Shown: piece by piece, positions 26,488 to 35,000 of the stretch
How positions within the stretch are numbered: position 1 is the first letter of the stretch
How the letters are laid out: each line of letters starts with the position of its first letter
DNA from: Streptomyces flavofungini
GTDB taxonomy: Bacteria > Actinomycetota > Actinomycetes > Streptomycetales > Streptomycetaceae
NCBI RefSeq assembly: GCF_030388665.1
Contig: NZ_CP128846.1
Span: forward strand, 868,001 to 932,000
Length of the DNA: 64,000 bases
Direction: 5' to 3'
Translations under genes and position numbers: made by a program
Notes under the pieces: model-generated
Databases searched by the model: none
Seen by the model: the letters and a program-made list of their open reading frames with translations, nothing else
Told to the model about the DNA's origin: nothing

Positions 26488-27402
26488 GTGAACGAAGTGA
26501 CCACCATGCCCAAGCCTGTCGTTGTCGGCGTCGACGGTTCGAGGGAGAGCACCGATGCGGCGCACTGGGCCGCGAGAGAGGCCATGCGGCGTGGTCTGCC
26601 CCTGCGCGTCGTCCACGCGTGGGAGGGACTGCCCGAGTCGGCCGAGTCCGTGTCCCCGAGCGAGCTGTGCGCCCCGCAGTACTGGGCGCGCCGTGTGCTG
26701 CGCACCGTTCTCGACCGCCTGACCTTCCATCACCCCGGGCTGTACGTGTCCGCGGAACAGGTCAGGAAGGCGCCGGAGCCGGCGCTTCTGGCCGAGACGG
26801 AGAACGCGGAGCTGCTGGTGCTCGGCAGCCAGGGCTACGGCGGCGTCAGCGGACTGTTCGCCGGCTCTGTCGCCCTGGCGACCGTGGCCCACTCCTCCTG
26901 CCCGGTGGCGCTCGTCCGGGCGGGGTGCTCCGAGACCGACGAGCGCCTCCCGGACCGCACGGGCGCGGCCTGCGCACCAGCGCCCTACCGGGACGTGGCC
27001 CTGGCCATGGATCTGCCGCGGCCCAGTGACGAACTGCTGGAGTTCGCCTTCAGGGCCGCGGAGTACCGCAGGGCACCGTTGCGCGTGATCCACGCCTGGC
27101 ACCACCCCCACGCCGTCGGGCTGCCGGACGCGGACGAGCGTGCCCGCGCCCGCACCGCCGTTCAGCACGCTGTGGCCGAGGCCATCGCCCCGTGGCGGGA
27201 GAAGTTCCCCACGGTCTACGTCCATGAGGCGCTGGCCGAGGGGCGCCCCGCTCACGAGGTGCCCAAGGAGGCCGGTGGTGCGGGTCTGCTCGTCGTGGGC
27301 CGCAGGCGGCGCCAGCCACGGATCGGCGCTCGCACCGGCCCGGTCACGCACGCGGCCATGCACCACGTCACCTGCCCGGTCGTCGTGGTGCCGCACGCGT
27401 GA
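26488..27402 (+). CDS. Universal stress protein, two UspA domains
   Basis: 304 aa from GTG at 26488. An internal ATG (MPKPVVVGVDGS) six codons on is an alternative. First domain with LGSQGYGGVSGLFAGSVA; second ends GARTGPVTHAAMHHVTCPVVVV. Closest in the window to the USP at 16595 (shared WEGLP/REGLA and ARRVLR segments), suggesting local duplication. Confidence 0.93.
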   Translation: MNEVTTMPKPVVVGVDGSRESTDAAHWAAREAMRRGLPLRVVHAWEGLPESAESVSPSELCAPQYWARRVLRTVLDRLTFHHPGLYVSAEQVRKAPEPALLAETENAELLVLGSQGYGGVSGLFAGSVALATVAHSSCPVALVRAGCSETDERLPDRTGAACAPAPYRDVALAMDLPRPSDELLEFAFRAAEYRRAPLRVIHAWHHPHAVGLPDADERARARTAVQHAVAEAIAPWREKFPTVYVHEALAEGRPAHEVPKEAGGAGLLVVGRRRRQPRIGARTGPVTHAAMHHVTCPVVVVPHA

Positions 27403-27446
27403 CGGTGCGCGTCGCGTGACGGTGCGTCGCGTGACGGTGCGCGTCG
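27397..27446. repeat. Three tandem GCGTGACGGTGC units after a USP gene
   Basis: GCGTGACGGTGC occurs three times with short spacers, beginning at the stop codon of the USP gene. Non-coding; function unknown. Confidence 0.7.
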
Positions 27447-27558
27447 GGCGGGTGCGGCGCACGCGTGCGGCACGCGCGTGCGGCACGCGCTCATGGGCCC
27501 GGGCCTCCGCCGCAGAAGCAGCAGGGCAGGCAGGACAGGAGGCGCCGGGCCGGACGCT

Positions 27559-27672
27559 TGCATGCGGCCTTTGTGCGGATGTATGCGGCCTTTTGTACGG
27601 AACAAGCGCTGCGGCTTGTACGGATGTACGGAACAAGCGCCGCGGCTTGTACGGAACAAGCGCCGCGGCAAG
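27559..27672. repeat. Tandem repeats between convergent genes
   Basis: Two copies of TGCGGCCTTTTGTxCGGA-like sequence are followed by three copies of a 23-bp unit TACGGAACAAGCGC(C/T)GCGGC at 27596, 27627 and 27650. Each later unit contains ACAAGC...GCTTGT inverted arms and could fold as a hairpin. They fill most of the 299-bp gap between convergent genes and may act as a terminator region. Confidence 0.7.
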
Positions 27673-27701
27673 TGGAACCGTGGCAAGCGGAACCGGAAGG
27701 T

Positions 27702-28220
27702 TCAGGCACGCTCCAAACTGCCCGCCCAGTCATCCCGCAGCCACGGCAGCCCGGACTCCTCGGCACCCGGCGGTGGCTCCGGCACGGTCACCACGGGGCA
27801 TGCCGCGAGCCTGACGCAGGCGCGGGCGACCGGGCCGAGCGCCGGCTGGGTGACGTCCGTCCGCGGCTTGCGGCCGAGAGCGAGGAACAACGCGTCCTGA
27901 GCGTGCCTCAGCAGGACCGCGGCGGCCGGGCCTTCGCGCAGGAGCGACACGACATCGGCGTCGGGGTGCGTGCGGAGCAACTGGGCCACGTTCTCCTCCA
28001 GCGTGGCCGCGGCGCGGGCGCGGTCCTGATCGGGTGTGGGCCGCTCGAGGACGCGCGCGTAGGGCGCGCGCAGGTAGCCGGAGGGCAGCCAGGCGTGAAC
28101 GGCCAGGACGTGCGTGTGCAGCAGCCGGGCCTTCGCCGCCGACCAGCGCAGCGCGGCGAGCGCGGCAGCCGAACCGTCCACACCCACGACCAGTCCCCCG
28201 CTGGCCACGTCCTGCGCCAT
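27702..28220 (-). CDS. Single-domain universal stress protein
   Basis: 172 aa from ATG at 28220 (GAGGGCGG upstream). One UspA domain: LVVGVDGSAAALAALRW at the start; the phosphate loop is altered (LGRKPRTDVTQPALGPVARACV instead of G-2x-G-9x-G-S), so ATP binding is doubtful. A tail PPPGAEESGLPWLRDDWAG follows. The only single-domain member of the nine. Confidence 0.88.
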   Translation of the reverse strand: MAQDVASGGLVVGVDGSAAALAALRWSAAKARLLHTHVLAVHAWLPSGYLRAPYARVLERPTPDQDRARAAATLEENVAQLLRTHPDADVVSLLREGPAAAVLLRHAQDALFLALGRKPRTDVTQPALGPVARACVRLAACPVVTVPEPPPGAEESGLPWLRDDWAGSLERA

Positions 28221-28318
28221 GGCCGCCCTCACTCTCCCCTCGTGATGTCGGGTACGAACCGGGCGGCGAGCGACCGGGGCTCGTCGCTCCGGCCCCCGCC
28301 CCCTGCGACAGCCGAGGC

Positions 28319-28654
28319 TCAGGCGACGCGCCGCAGCTGCTCGGTCTTCTCGATGGTCTTCGCCTCGTCGGTGAACTTCCGCGCGAGGCCGGAGAAGAAG
28401 CGGAGTACCTCGTGCCAGAAGTAGCCCGCTCCCGCGATCAGGAATCCGGTGAGCGTGATGCCGATGGCGTCGGTGCGCACGCCGAGCCCCCAGGCCTCGA
28501 AGAGGCTGAAGTCGGCGAGCCAGGCCGCCCCCACGCCCAGAGCTGTCAGCGCGAGCGCCCACAACTCCCTGGCCGCGGACAGGTAGCGGTGCACCACGTT
28601 CCCCACGACCAGTGCAGCAAGCCCCAGAAGGGCCAGCATCCCGAACTCGTACAT
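28319..28654 (-). CDS. Small two-to-three-helix membrane protein
   Basis: 111 aa. Hydrophobic segments at about residues 2-22, 34-52 and 62-82, then an amphipathic C-terminus (ARKFTDEAKTIEKTEQLRRVA). Not assigned to a named family. Two DevR-type palindromes upstream place it in the regulon. Confidence 0.75.
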   Translation of the reverse strand: MYEFGMLALLGLAALVVGNVVHRYLSAARELWALALTALGVGAAWLADFSLFEAWGLGVRTDAIGITLTGFLIAGAGYFWHEVLRFFSGLARKFTDEAKTIEKTEQLRRVA

Positions 28655-28774
28655 GAGGTCTTCCCGCCTTTCGTTTTCCGGTCCCGTCGATGCTCGAAGG
28701 TAGGGGCGCCACAGGCGCGGGCCCCGTGGGAGCCCGGTCTGGCCGCGACCCGACGTTCCGGTTCAAGCGTCGCG

Positions 28775-28810
28775 CGGGCCGGGCGAGGCCGACAGGGGCC
28801 TCCCGGTCCC
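28775..28810. promoter_or_regulatory. Tandem putative DevR-type operators
   Basis: CGGGCCGGGCGAGGCC at 28775-28790 (10/14) and GGGGCCTCCCGGTCCC at 28795-28810 (12/14), 20 bp apart, 121-156 bp upstream of the small membrane protein gene. Confidence 0.45.
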
Positions 28811-28859
28811 CTCTGGAGGACCAAGGGGGTCTGACGGAGACACCATCGCGCCACCGCGG

Positions 28860-29162
28860 TCAGTCGGCCGCACCGACGATCTCGTCGGCTGCCGCCCACA
28901 GCGCACGGCGCTCCACCCACAGCTGTCGGCCCTCCCGCCTCCAGGCGTGCCGCGCGCGAGCCTGCCAGAGGTCGGGCTTGCGCAGCCACCAGGAGAGGAC
29001 GGCCGCCTGCCAGCACGCGTCTTCGGCCAGCAGGCGCAGCAGTGCGGGGTCGGCCACGAGGTCCTTCTCCGCCACGACCCGTCCGGAGGACCCGAGGCGT
29101 ACCTTGCCTCGGAGTGCGGTGGGTTCACCAGGTGAACCCCATGGGTTCGGCAGCCCACGCAT
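28860..29162 (-). CDS. Hypothetical protein downstream of osmC-like gene
   Basis: 100 aa; ATG at 29162, 20 bp after the OsmC stop, with GAGGAG. Trp-rich helical middle (DPALLRLLAEDACWQAAVLSWW, then ARHAWRREGRQLWVERRALW). No recognised family; translation signals and operon position support it. Confidence 0.6.
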   Translation of the reverse strand: MRGLPNPWGSPGEPTALRGKVRLGSSGRVVAEKDLVADPALLRLLAEDACWQAAVLSWWLRKPDLWQARARHAWRREGRQLWVERRALWAAADEIVGAAD

Positions 29163-29182
29163 GAGGGGTCTCCTCGTCGGGT

Positions 29183-29647
29183 TCAGGCCACGGCGACGCT
29201 GACGTCGGGCGGCTGACGCAGGGTGTTGTGGACCGTGCAGTGGTTGACCACCGCGAGCAGTGTCCTGCGCTCGGTCGGCGTGAGCCGGACGGGCAGCACG
29301 ATCCGCATGCGGACGGCCGCGACCCGGGCGGGCCGGTCGTCGGCCATCTCGAACTCGCAGCGCACGCGGAGGTTTTCGTACGGTACGTGGTGGCGCTGAA
29401 GGAACCGGCCGGCGTAATAGGCGACGCAGGTGGCGAGGGAGGAGACGAACAGTTCGACCGGGGTGGGCCCGTCGTCGTCACCGCCCGCCTCGAAGGGCTG
29501 GTCGACGGTCAGCTCGTGATCGCGGATGAAGACCCCGTAGGCCTGCCCGGAGATGTGGGTGACGTCGACGTGCTGTGCTGTGGGCGTCGGCGGTGGTGGC
29601 GAATGGTGCGGCTCTCCTGGAGCGGGCACGGTGGCTTGGTTGTTCAT
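29183..29647 (-). CDS. OsmC-family protein
   Basis: 154 aa. OsmC/Ohr fold: LTVDQPFEAGGDDDGPTPVELFVSSLATCVAYYAGRFL split over the first half gives the first active-site cysteine; NHCTVHNTL near residue 138 gives the second. These proteins reduce organic hydroperoxides through the cysteine pair. The proline-rich N-terminal 25 residues are probably disordered. Followed closely by the 100-aa hypothetical gene. Confidence 0.9.
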   Translation of the reverse strand: MNNQATVPAPGEPHHSPPPPTPTAQHVDVTHISGQAYGVFIRDHELTVDQPFEAGGDDDGPTPVELFVSSLATCVAYYAGRFLQRHHVPYENLRVRCEFEMADDRPARVAAVRMRIVLPVRLTPTERRTLLAVVNHCTVHNTLRQPPDVSVAVA

Positions 29648-29786
29648 TGCTGCGCCTCCTTCACCTGCGCGTCCCGCGACTCCCGATCAGCCGGGCGGTC
29701 GCGGTCCGGAAGCTTCTTGTCGGTTGCGTCGGCCATGTTGGGTTCATCGCTGCTTCCAGCCCAGCGCGCGGGTACGCGATCCACCA

Positions 29787-29822
29787 CGGGCCGGGCGGCC
29801 CGCGCCGGGTCCGATGGGGCCC
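29787..29822. promoter_or_regulatory. Tandem putative DevR-type operators upstream of osmC-like gene
   Basis: CGGGCCGGGCGGCCCG at 29787-29802 (12/14) and GGGTCCGATGGGGCCC at 29807-29822 (11/14, AT centre), 20 bp apart, 140-175 bp upstream of the ATG at 29647. Confidence 0.5.
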
Positions 29823-29844
29823 CAGAGGAGCGCGCGCTCGCCGC

Positions 29845-30984
29845 TCAGTGCCTGGTGCGTTTCCCGGCGTCGAGCCAGGACAGCGCACGGTCGACGTCCG
29901 ACATCGCCACGATCCCCACGAGGCGTCCGCCGTCCAGCACGAGGGCACGCCGCTCCGGAGCGGTCCGAAGGCGCGGCATCAGGTCCACCACCAGGTCGTC
30001 GGGGCGCGCCGTGGAGACTTCGGCGAGCGGGCGCATGACGTTCCGCAGCACCGTGTCCGAGCGGTCCGGCAGGGGTGTGCGGTTGATCCGTCGGACCGAC
30101 ACCAGACCGACCACGGCCCCGTCCACCGTCACCACGGGGAACGCCGTGTGCCGGTGACGCTGGAACGGCATGGTGCCCAGGAAGCCCGCGACGGTGGCCG
30201 TGTCCACCACCGTGACCGGGTCCGGTGTCATCACCTGACGTACCGCCATGTCCCCCAGCACGCCTCGCAACTCCGCCGCGCGCGCCTCCGTGGTGGCGAC
30301 GGCGATCAGGAACCACCCGACGAGTGCCGCCCACAGTCCCCCGAGCGCCCCTGTCATCAGCACGGAGGCAAAGCCCGTGAGGAGCATGAACCAGCCGAGG
30401 AACTGGCCGGTGGCGGCGGCACCGCGGGCGGCCCGTACCGGGTCACCCCAGCGGTGCCACAGATAGGCCCGCAGCACCCGTCCGCCGTCCAGCGGCGCCG
30501 CGGGCAGCGCGTTGAACACCGCGAGCACGAGGTTGATCATGGCGAGCCAGCCGACGCACTCCACCGCGAGGCCCGGCGCGGACAGCACCTCCATCCACGC
30601 CGCGACACCGGCGAAGAACACCGCGGCGAGCGCGCTCGTCAAGGGGCCCACTCCGGCGACGCGGAACTCCGTGCCCGGGTCCTTCGCCTCACCGCGCAGT
30701 CGCGCGACCCCACCGAGCATCCACAGCGTGACACCGTCGACGGCCACGCCGTTGCGGCGCGCGGCGACCGCGTGGGCCATCTCGTGGGCCAGCAGGGAGA
30801 CGAGAAACACCACAGCCGTGATGACGCCGAGCGCCCAGTACACCCACGTCGGTTCGCCCGGGTGAGAGTGCGGGAAACGTCCCCGGGCGAGCGAGAGCAC
30901 GACGAGGACGACGATGAACAGCACGCTCCAGTGCAGTCCGACGCGTACACCGGCGATCCGGCCGAGCCTCATGGTCTCTTTCAT
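29845..30984 (-). CDS. Site-2 protease with C-terminal CBS pair (Rv2625c-like)
   Basis: 379 aa. Membrane metalloprotease: zinc motif SLLAHEMAHAVAARR near residue 65, second motif VLAVFNALPAAPLDGGRVLRAYL near 155-175 with the third zinc ligand Asp. About six membrane helices (FIVVLVVLSLA, GVITAVVFLVSLL and others). CBS domains follow at about 245-370 (VRQVMTPDPVTVVDTA; VMRPLAEVSTARPDD). Same architecture as Rv2625c of the DosR regulon. Site-2 proteases cut membrane-bound regulators; the substrate is unknown. Confidence 0.93.
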   Translation of the reverse strand: MKETMRLGRIAGVRVGLHWSVLFIVVLVVLSLARGRFPHSHPGEPTWVYWALGVITAVVFLVSLLAHEMAHAVAARRNGVAVDGVTLWMLGGVARLRGEAKDPGTEFRVAGVGPLTSALAAVFFAGVAAWMEVLSAPGLAVECVGWLAMINLVLAVFNALPAAPLDGGRVLRAYLWHRWGDPVRAARGAAATGQFLGWFMLLTGFASVLMTGALGGLWAALVGWFLIAVATTEARAAELRGVLGDMAVRQVMTPDPVTVVDTATVAGFLGTMPFQRHRHTAFPVVTVDGAVVGLVSVRRINRTPLPDRSDTVLRNVMRPLAEVSTARPDDLVVDLMPRLRTAPERRALVLDGGRLVGIVAMSDVDRALSWLDAGKRTRH

Positions 30985-31025
30985 GGCTGTCCGCTCTCCG
31001 GCCGGCCGGACATCGACTGCTGCCG

Positions 31026-31040
31026 GGCCCGGTCCGGGCC
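31026..31040. promoter_or_regulatory. GGCCCGG-T-CCGGGCC palindrome
   Basis: A perfect 7+1+7 palindrome 42 bp upstream of the site-2 protease ATG. It does not fit the two-base centre of the DevR-type sites and may be a separate operator or chance. Confidence 0.3.
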
Positions 31041-31173
31041 TTGTCCCAGACTTCGGTGAGAATCCCCACGGCGAGCCCCGACAAGGCCCGCCGAACCCGC
31101 CGTCCCCGGGGACGGTGCCCAGTGCGTCCCCTCGTCTCTTCCTCCATCATCGTGCTCCGCCCCCCGCACCGGG

Positions 31174-31210
31174 CGGGCCGCTCGGGCCGCGTCCGAGGAC
31201 ACTCGGCCCC
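31174..31210. promoter_or_regulatory. Tandem putative DevR-type operators between site-2 protease and Acg-like gene
   Basis: CGGGCCGCTCGGGCCG at 31174-31189 (11/14) and GAGGACACTCGGCCCC at 31195-31210 (11/14, one perfect half-site), 21 bp apart, ending 48 bp before the ATG at 31259. Confidence 0.5.
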
Positions 31211-31258
31211 TGATCCGCTCCGAAGGCTCCCGTCACGCTGAAACCACCTGCTCAGACG

Positions 31259-32332
31259 ATGTGGTCCACCCTGACCCAGGCCTGGAGAAGGGGGTGGCAG
31301 GCCATGACCGCCGAGCGGAGTCCTTCGCCCCATGTCCGTGCGGCCCACCACTTGGTGCGCGCGGCCGTCATGGCGCCTTCGCTGCACAACTCCCAGCCCT
31401 GGCTGTTCGCGTACGCCGACAGCGCGCTGCTGATGTACGCCGACTACCGGCGCCGGCTGCCGTTCTGCGACCCCCACGGGCGGCAACTCACGATCAGCTG
31501 CGGCGCGGCTCTGTTCAACCTGCGGCTCGCCATCCGGCACCTGGGCTTCAGGCCGGTGGTCCGCCTCTTCCCTGAGGTGGGAACGTCCTGGCTGCTGGCA
31601 CGCGTGGGGTGGGGAGCGTACGCCAAGGTGACGCCCGAGGTGGAACTGATGCACCAGGCTCTGCGGCGTCGGCACACGCACCGCGGGCCCTTCTCGGCTG
31701 CCCGCGTACCCGCCTCGTTGGTGGAGGCCCTGGCGCGGCACGCACGGGCCGAGGGCGTCCAGTTGGTCGCTTTGGAGGACGCGACGGCGCGCGGGCGCCT
31801 CAGCCGGCTCGTCCACGAGGCCGAGGCCCGGGAGCGTCGCGTCCCCGGCTTCCGCGAGGAGTTGCTGCGCTGGTCCCGTCCCTTCGGGAACGACCGTGGC
31901 GACGGGGTGCCCGCGGAGGCCTGCGCGTTCCATCCGGACTGCGTCGCCCTGGCCGGACGCGACTTCACCGGCCTCACCCGGCGCCGGGCCACGGCCCGGC
32001 CGCGCGAGACATGGCCCGCGCGCACCGGCCTCATGGTCGTGCTCACCACCCCGCGCGACACCCGTCAGGACTGGTTGCGCGCGGGTCAGGCCCTGCAGCG
32101 CGTCCTGCTGTGCGCCGCGGGCCACGAGTTCGCCGCCGGATTCCACACCCAGCCCCTGGAGTTCGCGGACCTGCGAGCTCTGGTGCGCACCCTGGCCCCT
32201 TCGGGACAGCACCCACAGATGGTCCTGAGGCTCGGCCGGATCAACTGGCAGGTGCGGACGCCCCGGCGTTCCCCCGCCGAGGTGCTGCCCCGCGACACCG
32301 TGGCACCCACCGGGACCGGCCACGCCGCGTGA
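31259..32332 (+). CDS. Acg-family nitroreductase-like protein
   Basis: 357 aa from ATG 31259; MTAERS at 31304 with AGAAGGGGG upstream is an alternative start. AVMAPSLHNSQPWLF near residue 38 and RLPFCDPHGRQLTISCGAALFNL near 68 are characteristic of Rv2032/Acg proteins, two-lobed nitroreductase-fold proteins that bind FMN with a lid blocking substrate access. Acg is DosR-regulated in M. tuberculosis. Paralogue at 45112-46104. Flavin sequestration is proposed for the family, not shown here. Confidence 0.9.
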   Translation: MWSTLTQAWRRGWQAMTAERSPSPHVRAAHHLVRAAVMAPSLHNSQPWLFAYADSALLMYADYRRRLPFCDPHGRQLTISCGAALFNLRLAIRHLGFRPVVRLFPEVGTSWLLARVGWGAYAKVTPEVELMHQALRRRHTHRGPFSAARVPASLVEALARHARAEGVQLVALEDATARGRLSRLVHEAEARERRVPGFREELLRWSRPFGNDRGDGVPAEACAFHPDCVALAGRDFTGLTRRRATARPRETWPARTGLMVVLTTPRDTRQDWLRAGQALQRVLLCAAGHEFAAGFHTQPLEFADLRALVRTLAPSGQHPQMVLRLGRINWQVRTPRRSPAEVLPRDTVAPTGTGHAA

Positions 32333-32333
32333 G

Positions 32334-32355
32334 GCCGCCGCCCGGCCGTGGCGGC
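32334..32355. terminator. Possible bidirectional terminator hairpin
   Basis: GCCGCC at 32334-32339 pairs with GGCGGC at 32350-32355 across a 10-base loop, in the 24-bp gap between convergent Acg-like and USP genes. No U-tract. Confidence 0.45.
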
Positions 32356-32356
32356 G

Positions 32357-33220
32357 TCAGCCGTGCGGTACCACCGCGACGGGGCACGCGGAGTGGTGCA
32401 GGACCGCGTGGTTGACCGGGCCGAGCTGCATGCCGATGTGTCCTTTCCGGCGCCGCGCGCCGACCACGAGCAGGTCGGCGGTCGTGGACGCGTCGAGCAA
32501 CGCCGCACGGGCCAGGCCCTCCACGGCGTCCCGTCGCACGGTCACGGCAGCGTGCTGCTGCTCGACGTCCCGCAGCACCACGTCGAGCCTCGTCTCGGCG
32601 CGCAGCTGGTGAAAGTCCGTCGCGTCCGCCGCGCGCGGCGGCTCGGGCGCCTGGTGGGCGGGGCACCGCCAGGCGTGCACCGCGCGCAGTTCCCCGCGCC
32701 GCAGTTCGGCGGCCCGCAGGGCGAAAGCGACGACGGCCCCGGCCTCGTCCGCCTCGTCGACACCGACGACGACCCGCTGGAATCCGCCGTCGCGGTTCTG
32801 CCGGCCGCCGCGCACCACGATCACAGGTGACGCGGCGTGCGCGGCCACCGAGAGACTCACGGACCCCAGCAGGAGCCCGGCGAGTTCGCCCCTGCCCCGG
32901 CAGCCGACGACGACCGCGCCCGCGCTCTCACGGACGAGCGCGGTCGCCGGATCCTCCGCGAGCACCTCGCTCGTGACCTTCAGCCCGGGCGCGCGGGTGT
33001 GCGCCCGCGCGATCGCCTGGGCGGGGATGTGCTCGGCGAAGGTGCGCGCGGCGCCGCGGTGGATACTGAAGGACGGCTTGCGCACCTCGTACCGCTCCCA
33101 GGCCGAGGCGTACACGATCCGTAGCGGCACCTCTCGCCGCACGGCCTCGTCCACCGCCCAGTCGACGGCTGACAGGCTCTCCTCGGAGCCGTCCGCACCG
33201 ACGATCAGTTCTCGCTCCAC
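32357..33220 (-). CDS. Universal stress protein, two UspA domains
   Basis: 287 aa from GTG at about 33220 (GGAGGGACTGAGG upstream). ELIVGADGSEESLSAVDW start; first-domain loop VGCRGRGELAGLLLGSVSL intact; second domain VVVGVDEADEAGAV and GHIGMQLGPVNHAVLHHSACPVAVV. Most similar to the USP at 49775 (shared VDWAxDEA and SIHRGAARTFAEHIPAQ-like region in place of the PELA-type region). Confidence 0.92.
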   Translation of the reverse strand: MERELIVGADGSEESLSAVDWAVDEAVRREVPLRIVYASAWERYEVRKPSFSIHRGAARTFAEHIPAQAIARAHTRAPGLKVTSEVLAEDPATALVRESAGAVVVGCRGRGELAGLLLGSVSLSVAAHAASPVIVVRGGRQNRDGGFQRVVVGVDEADEAGAVVAFALRAAELRRGELRAVHAWRCPAHQAPEPPRAADATDFHQLRAETRLDVVLRDVEQQHAAVTVRRDAVEGLARAALLDASTTADLLVVGARRRKGHIGMQLGPVNHAVLHHSACPVAVVPHG

Positions 33221-33304
33221 GGCCCTCAGTCCCTCCGGCGTCCGGTGGTCGGAATTCCGCCGCACGTCTTCCGGCGCGGCGGGGCGCCCCACTCAAGCGA
33301 GGCA

Positions 33305-33340
33305 GAGGCACACCGGTCGCGGAAGGGGCCGACCGGCCCC
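33305..33340. promoter_or_regulatory. Putative DevR-type operators upstream of a USP gene
   Basis: GGGGCCGACCGGCCCC at 33325-33340 has perfect 7-bp arms; a weak match (9/14) starts 20 bp earlier at 33305. About 85-120 bp upstream of the USP start. The rest of 33341-33624 has no gene; a CGGGCCGATCAGGTCC half-match sits at 33436-33451. Confidence 0.6.
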
Positions 33341-33624
33341 TGAGCCGCGGGCGCCCGCGCGGGGCCGCCGCGGCAGCCCCGGCGCTGCGTCGGCACCACC
33401 CGACCCCTGACGACTGGCCCCGCAGGCCCCTCCCCCGGGCCGATCAGGTCCTGTGGCGGGCCTTCACACGGGCGTTGACTTGCCGTCAGAGGCCGATACG
33501 AGCCCTCGTACGACGCCGCGGGCCTGGCCGGCGCCCTCCGGCGCCACACCCGCTCCCGGCCGTGCGGACCGTTCGCCCTCCGACGTCGTAGGCCTGCTCG
33601 TGTCCCGTGTGTGGAGGGAGTGTC

Positions 33625-33903
33625 ATGTCCGTTCTGATCATCGCCCTGCTCCTGTTGCTGATCGTCCTCGGCTTCGAAGCCCCTCTCCTCTGGCTGTTCG
33701 CGGCGGCACTCGTCTACCTGCTGGTCCGGGGCCGCGACCGCGGCTCCATCAGGACCGATCCCGCCGACAGGAGCACCGGCAGCGACGAGGGCCGCAGCGG
33801 CCCCAAGTCGTATCGCGAGTACAGCGATCGCCGGAAGCGCAAAGAACGCTGGGAGCGCAGGTACCGTCGCAGGCACCCGTCGTCGACGTCGAGCGGACGG
33901 TGA
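33625..33903 (+). CDS. Small single-span membrane protein with basic tail
   Basis: 92 aa; ATG at 33625 after GGAGGGAG. One strongly hydrophobic segment (VLIIALLLLLIVLGF...LWLFAAALVYLLV, residues 3-35, possibly a hairpin), then a charged tail ending ERWERRYRRRHPSSTSSGR. No named family. Thirteen bases separate it from the STAS pseudogene. Confidence 0.75.
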   Translation: MSVLIIALLLLLIVLGFEAPLLWLFAAALVYLLVRGRDRGSIRTDPADRSTGSDEGRSGPKSYREYSDRRKRKERWERRYRRRHPSSTSSGR

Positions 33904-33916
33904 CGCGGGGCGAACG

Positions 33917-34374
33917 GTGGCACCGGGCGGACAGCCCGGTATCCCCCCTCCCACTTCCACCCGACACCTGCGCACGTACCGCGCCCAAGGACACACGGTC
34001 CTGGAGTTCCACGGCGAGATCGACATCGCCGCCGCCCTGGAGATCGCTCCTCATCCGGACCGCGCCACCGGCCCGCGCGAGGCCCTGGTCGTCATCGATC
34101 TGACCCCGACCACCTTTTCGACTGCTCCGGTCTGCGGCTGCTCTGCCGTGCCAGAACGCGTGTCGTGGAGCAGCGCGGACAGCTCCTGTTGGTCTGTCCG
34201 CATCCGCGCACCCTGGCCCTCCTGCGCATCGTCCGCCTCTGCGGTGTCTTCCGCCCCTACCCCACCCTGGGCGCCGCCCTCGCCGAGGCCGCACCGGCGA
34301 AGCGGCGGTCCTGGTGGACGGAAGGCCGCCTGAGCTGTCGCCGGAACCGGAGCAGGGCCCGCGCACCGTCGTGA
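33917..34374 (+). pseudogene. STAS-domain anti-sigma antagonist, frameshifted
   Basis: A GTG at 33917 opens a STAS domain (YRAQGHTVLEFHGEIDIAAALEI...ALVVIDLTPTTF). At the TTTT run 34115-34118 one base appears to be missing: the family core F-DCSGLRLLCRAR continues in another frame, through VVEQRGQLLLVCPHPRTLALL and GVFRPYPTLGAALAEA to 34374. The uninterrupted frame instead gives an unrelated Ser/Pro-rich end. Either a real loss-of-function mutation, a programmed shift or a sequencing error in the homopolymer. An intact version would act in a sigma-factor partner-switching pathway. Confidence 0.8.
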
Positions 34375-34417
34375 AGCAGGTGGCGGGGCCCCGGTCCCAC
34401 CGCGCGGCGGTCAGGGG

Positions 34418-34924
34418 TCATGCGTCTGCCTTGATGGCGGAGATCAACCTGGTCGCCAGGTCGGACTGGACCATCAGACGGGTGTGGTGGACGTGGTTCC
34501 CGGAGTCCTTCCAGGTGAGAGTCACCCTGCTCCAGCAGTGCCCCATGCCGCTGTCGTTGTAGACGACTTTCCAGGCGGTCGGGACGCCCTTGATGCGCAG
34601 CACGCCGTCCTTGTGGTGGACGGACTCCCAGCGGGCCAGGCTGTGCCGCAGCCCAGCGGTCAGGTAGTGGCCGCGCAGGGCCTGGGACAGCCGTCCGCCA
34701 CCGGTGTCGTACAAGACGTCGATGTACGCGCCGTAGAAGTCGGCGACCCGGTCGACGGTGGATGTCGGAGCGCCACTGCGGCTGGGAACCGCGGCCGGGG
34801 CGTCGGTGAGCCCGGCGGGCCTCGGGTGCGTCGCGCCGCTCGTCGCGGTCACCGTCACGAGTGCTCCGGTGGCCAGCAGCACCACAGGGAGCGTGATGCG
34901 GTGGCGCGTGCCTGACGTGCCCAT
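34418..34924 (-). CDS. Secreted or membrane-anchored hypothetical protein
   Basis: 168 aa; ATG at 34924 after GGGGAGAG. Hydrophobic segment LPVVLLATGALVTVTATSG at residues 12-30, a signal peptide or anchor. Mature part: TVDRVADFYGAYIDVLYD, LRHSLARWESVHHKDGVLR, and NDSGMGHCWSRVTLTW. Resembles small exported actinomycete proteins without known function. It shares its promoter region with the LysM gene. Confidence 0.7.
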   Translation of the reverse strand: MGTSGTRHRITLPVVLLATGALVTVTATSGATHPRPAGLTDAPAAVPSRSGAPTSTVDRVADFYGAYIDVLYDTGGGRLSQALRGHYLTAGLRHSLARWESVHHKDGVLRIKGVPTAWKVVYNDSGMGHCWSRVTLTWKDSGNHVHHTRLMVQSDLATRLISAIKADA

Positions 34925-35000
34925 ATTCGCTCTCCCCTTCCCTTTCGAAGGCGGAACGGATGCGTTCCTCACCTCCCACTACAGCGCGCCGGGGCCACTG

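Noticed and set aside
31026..31040. Palindrome GGCCCGG-T-CCGGGCC as another DevR-type site
   Set aside because: Its one-base centre and GGCCCGG arms do not fit the GGGxCx-two bases-xGxCCC skeleton.
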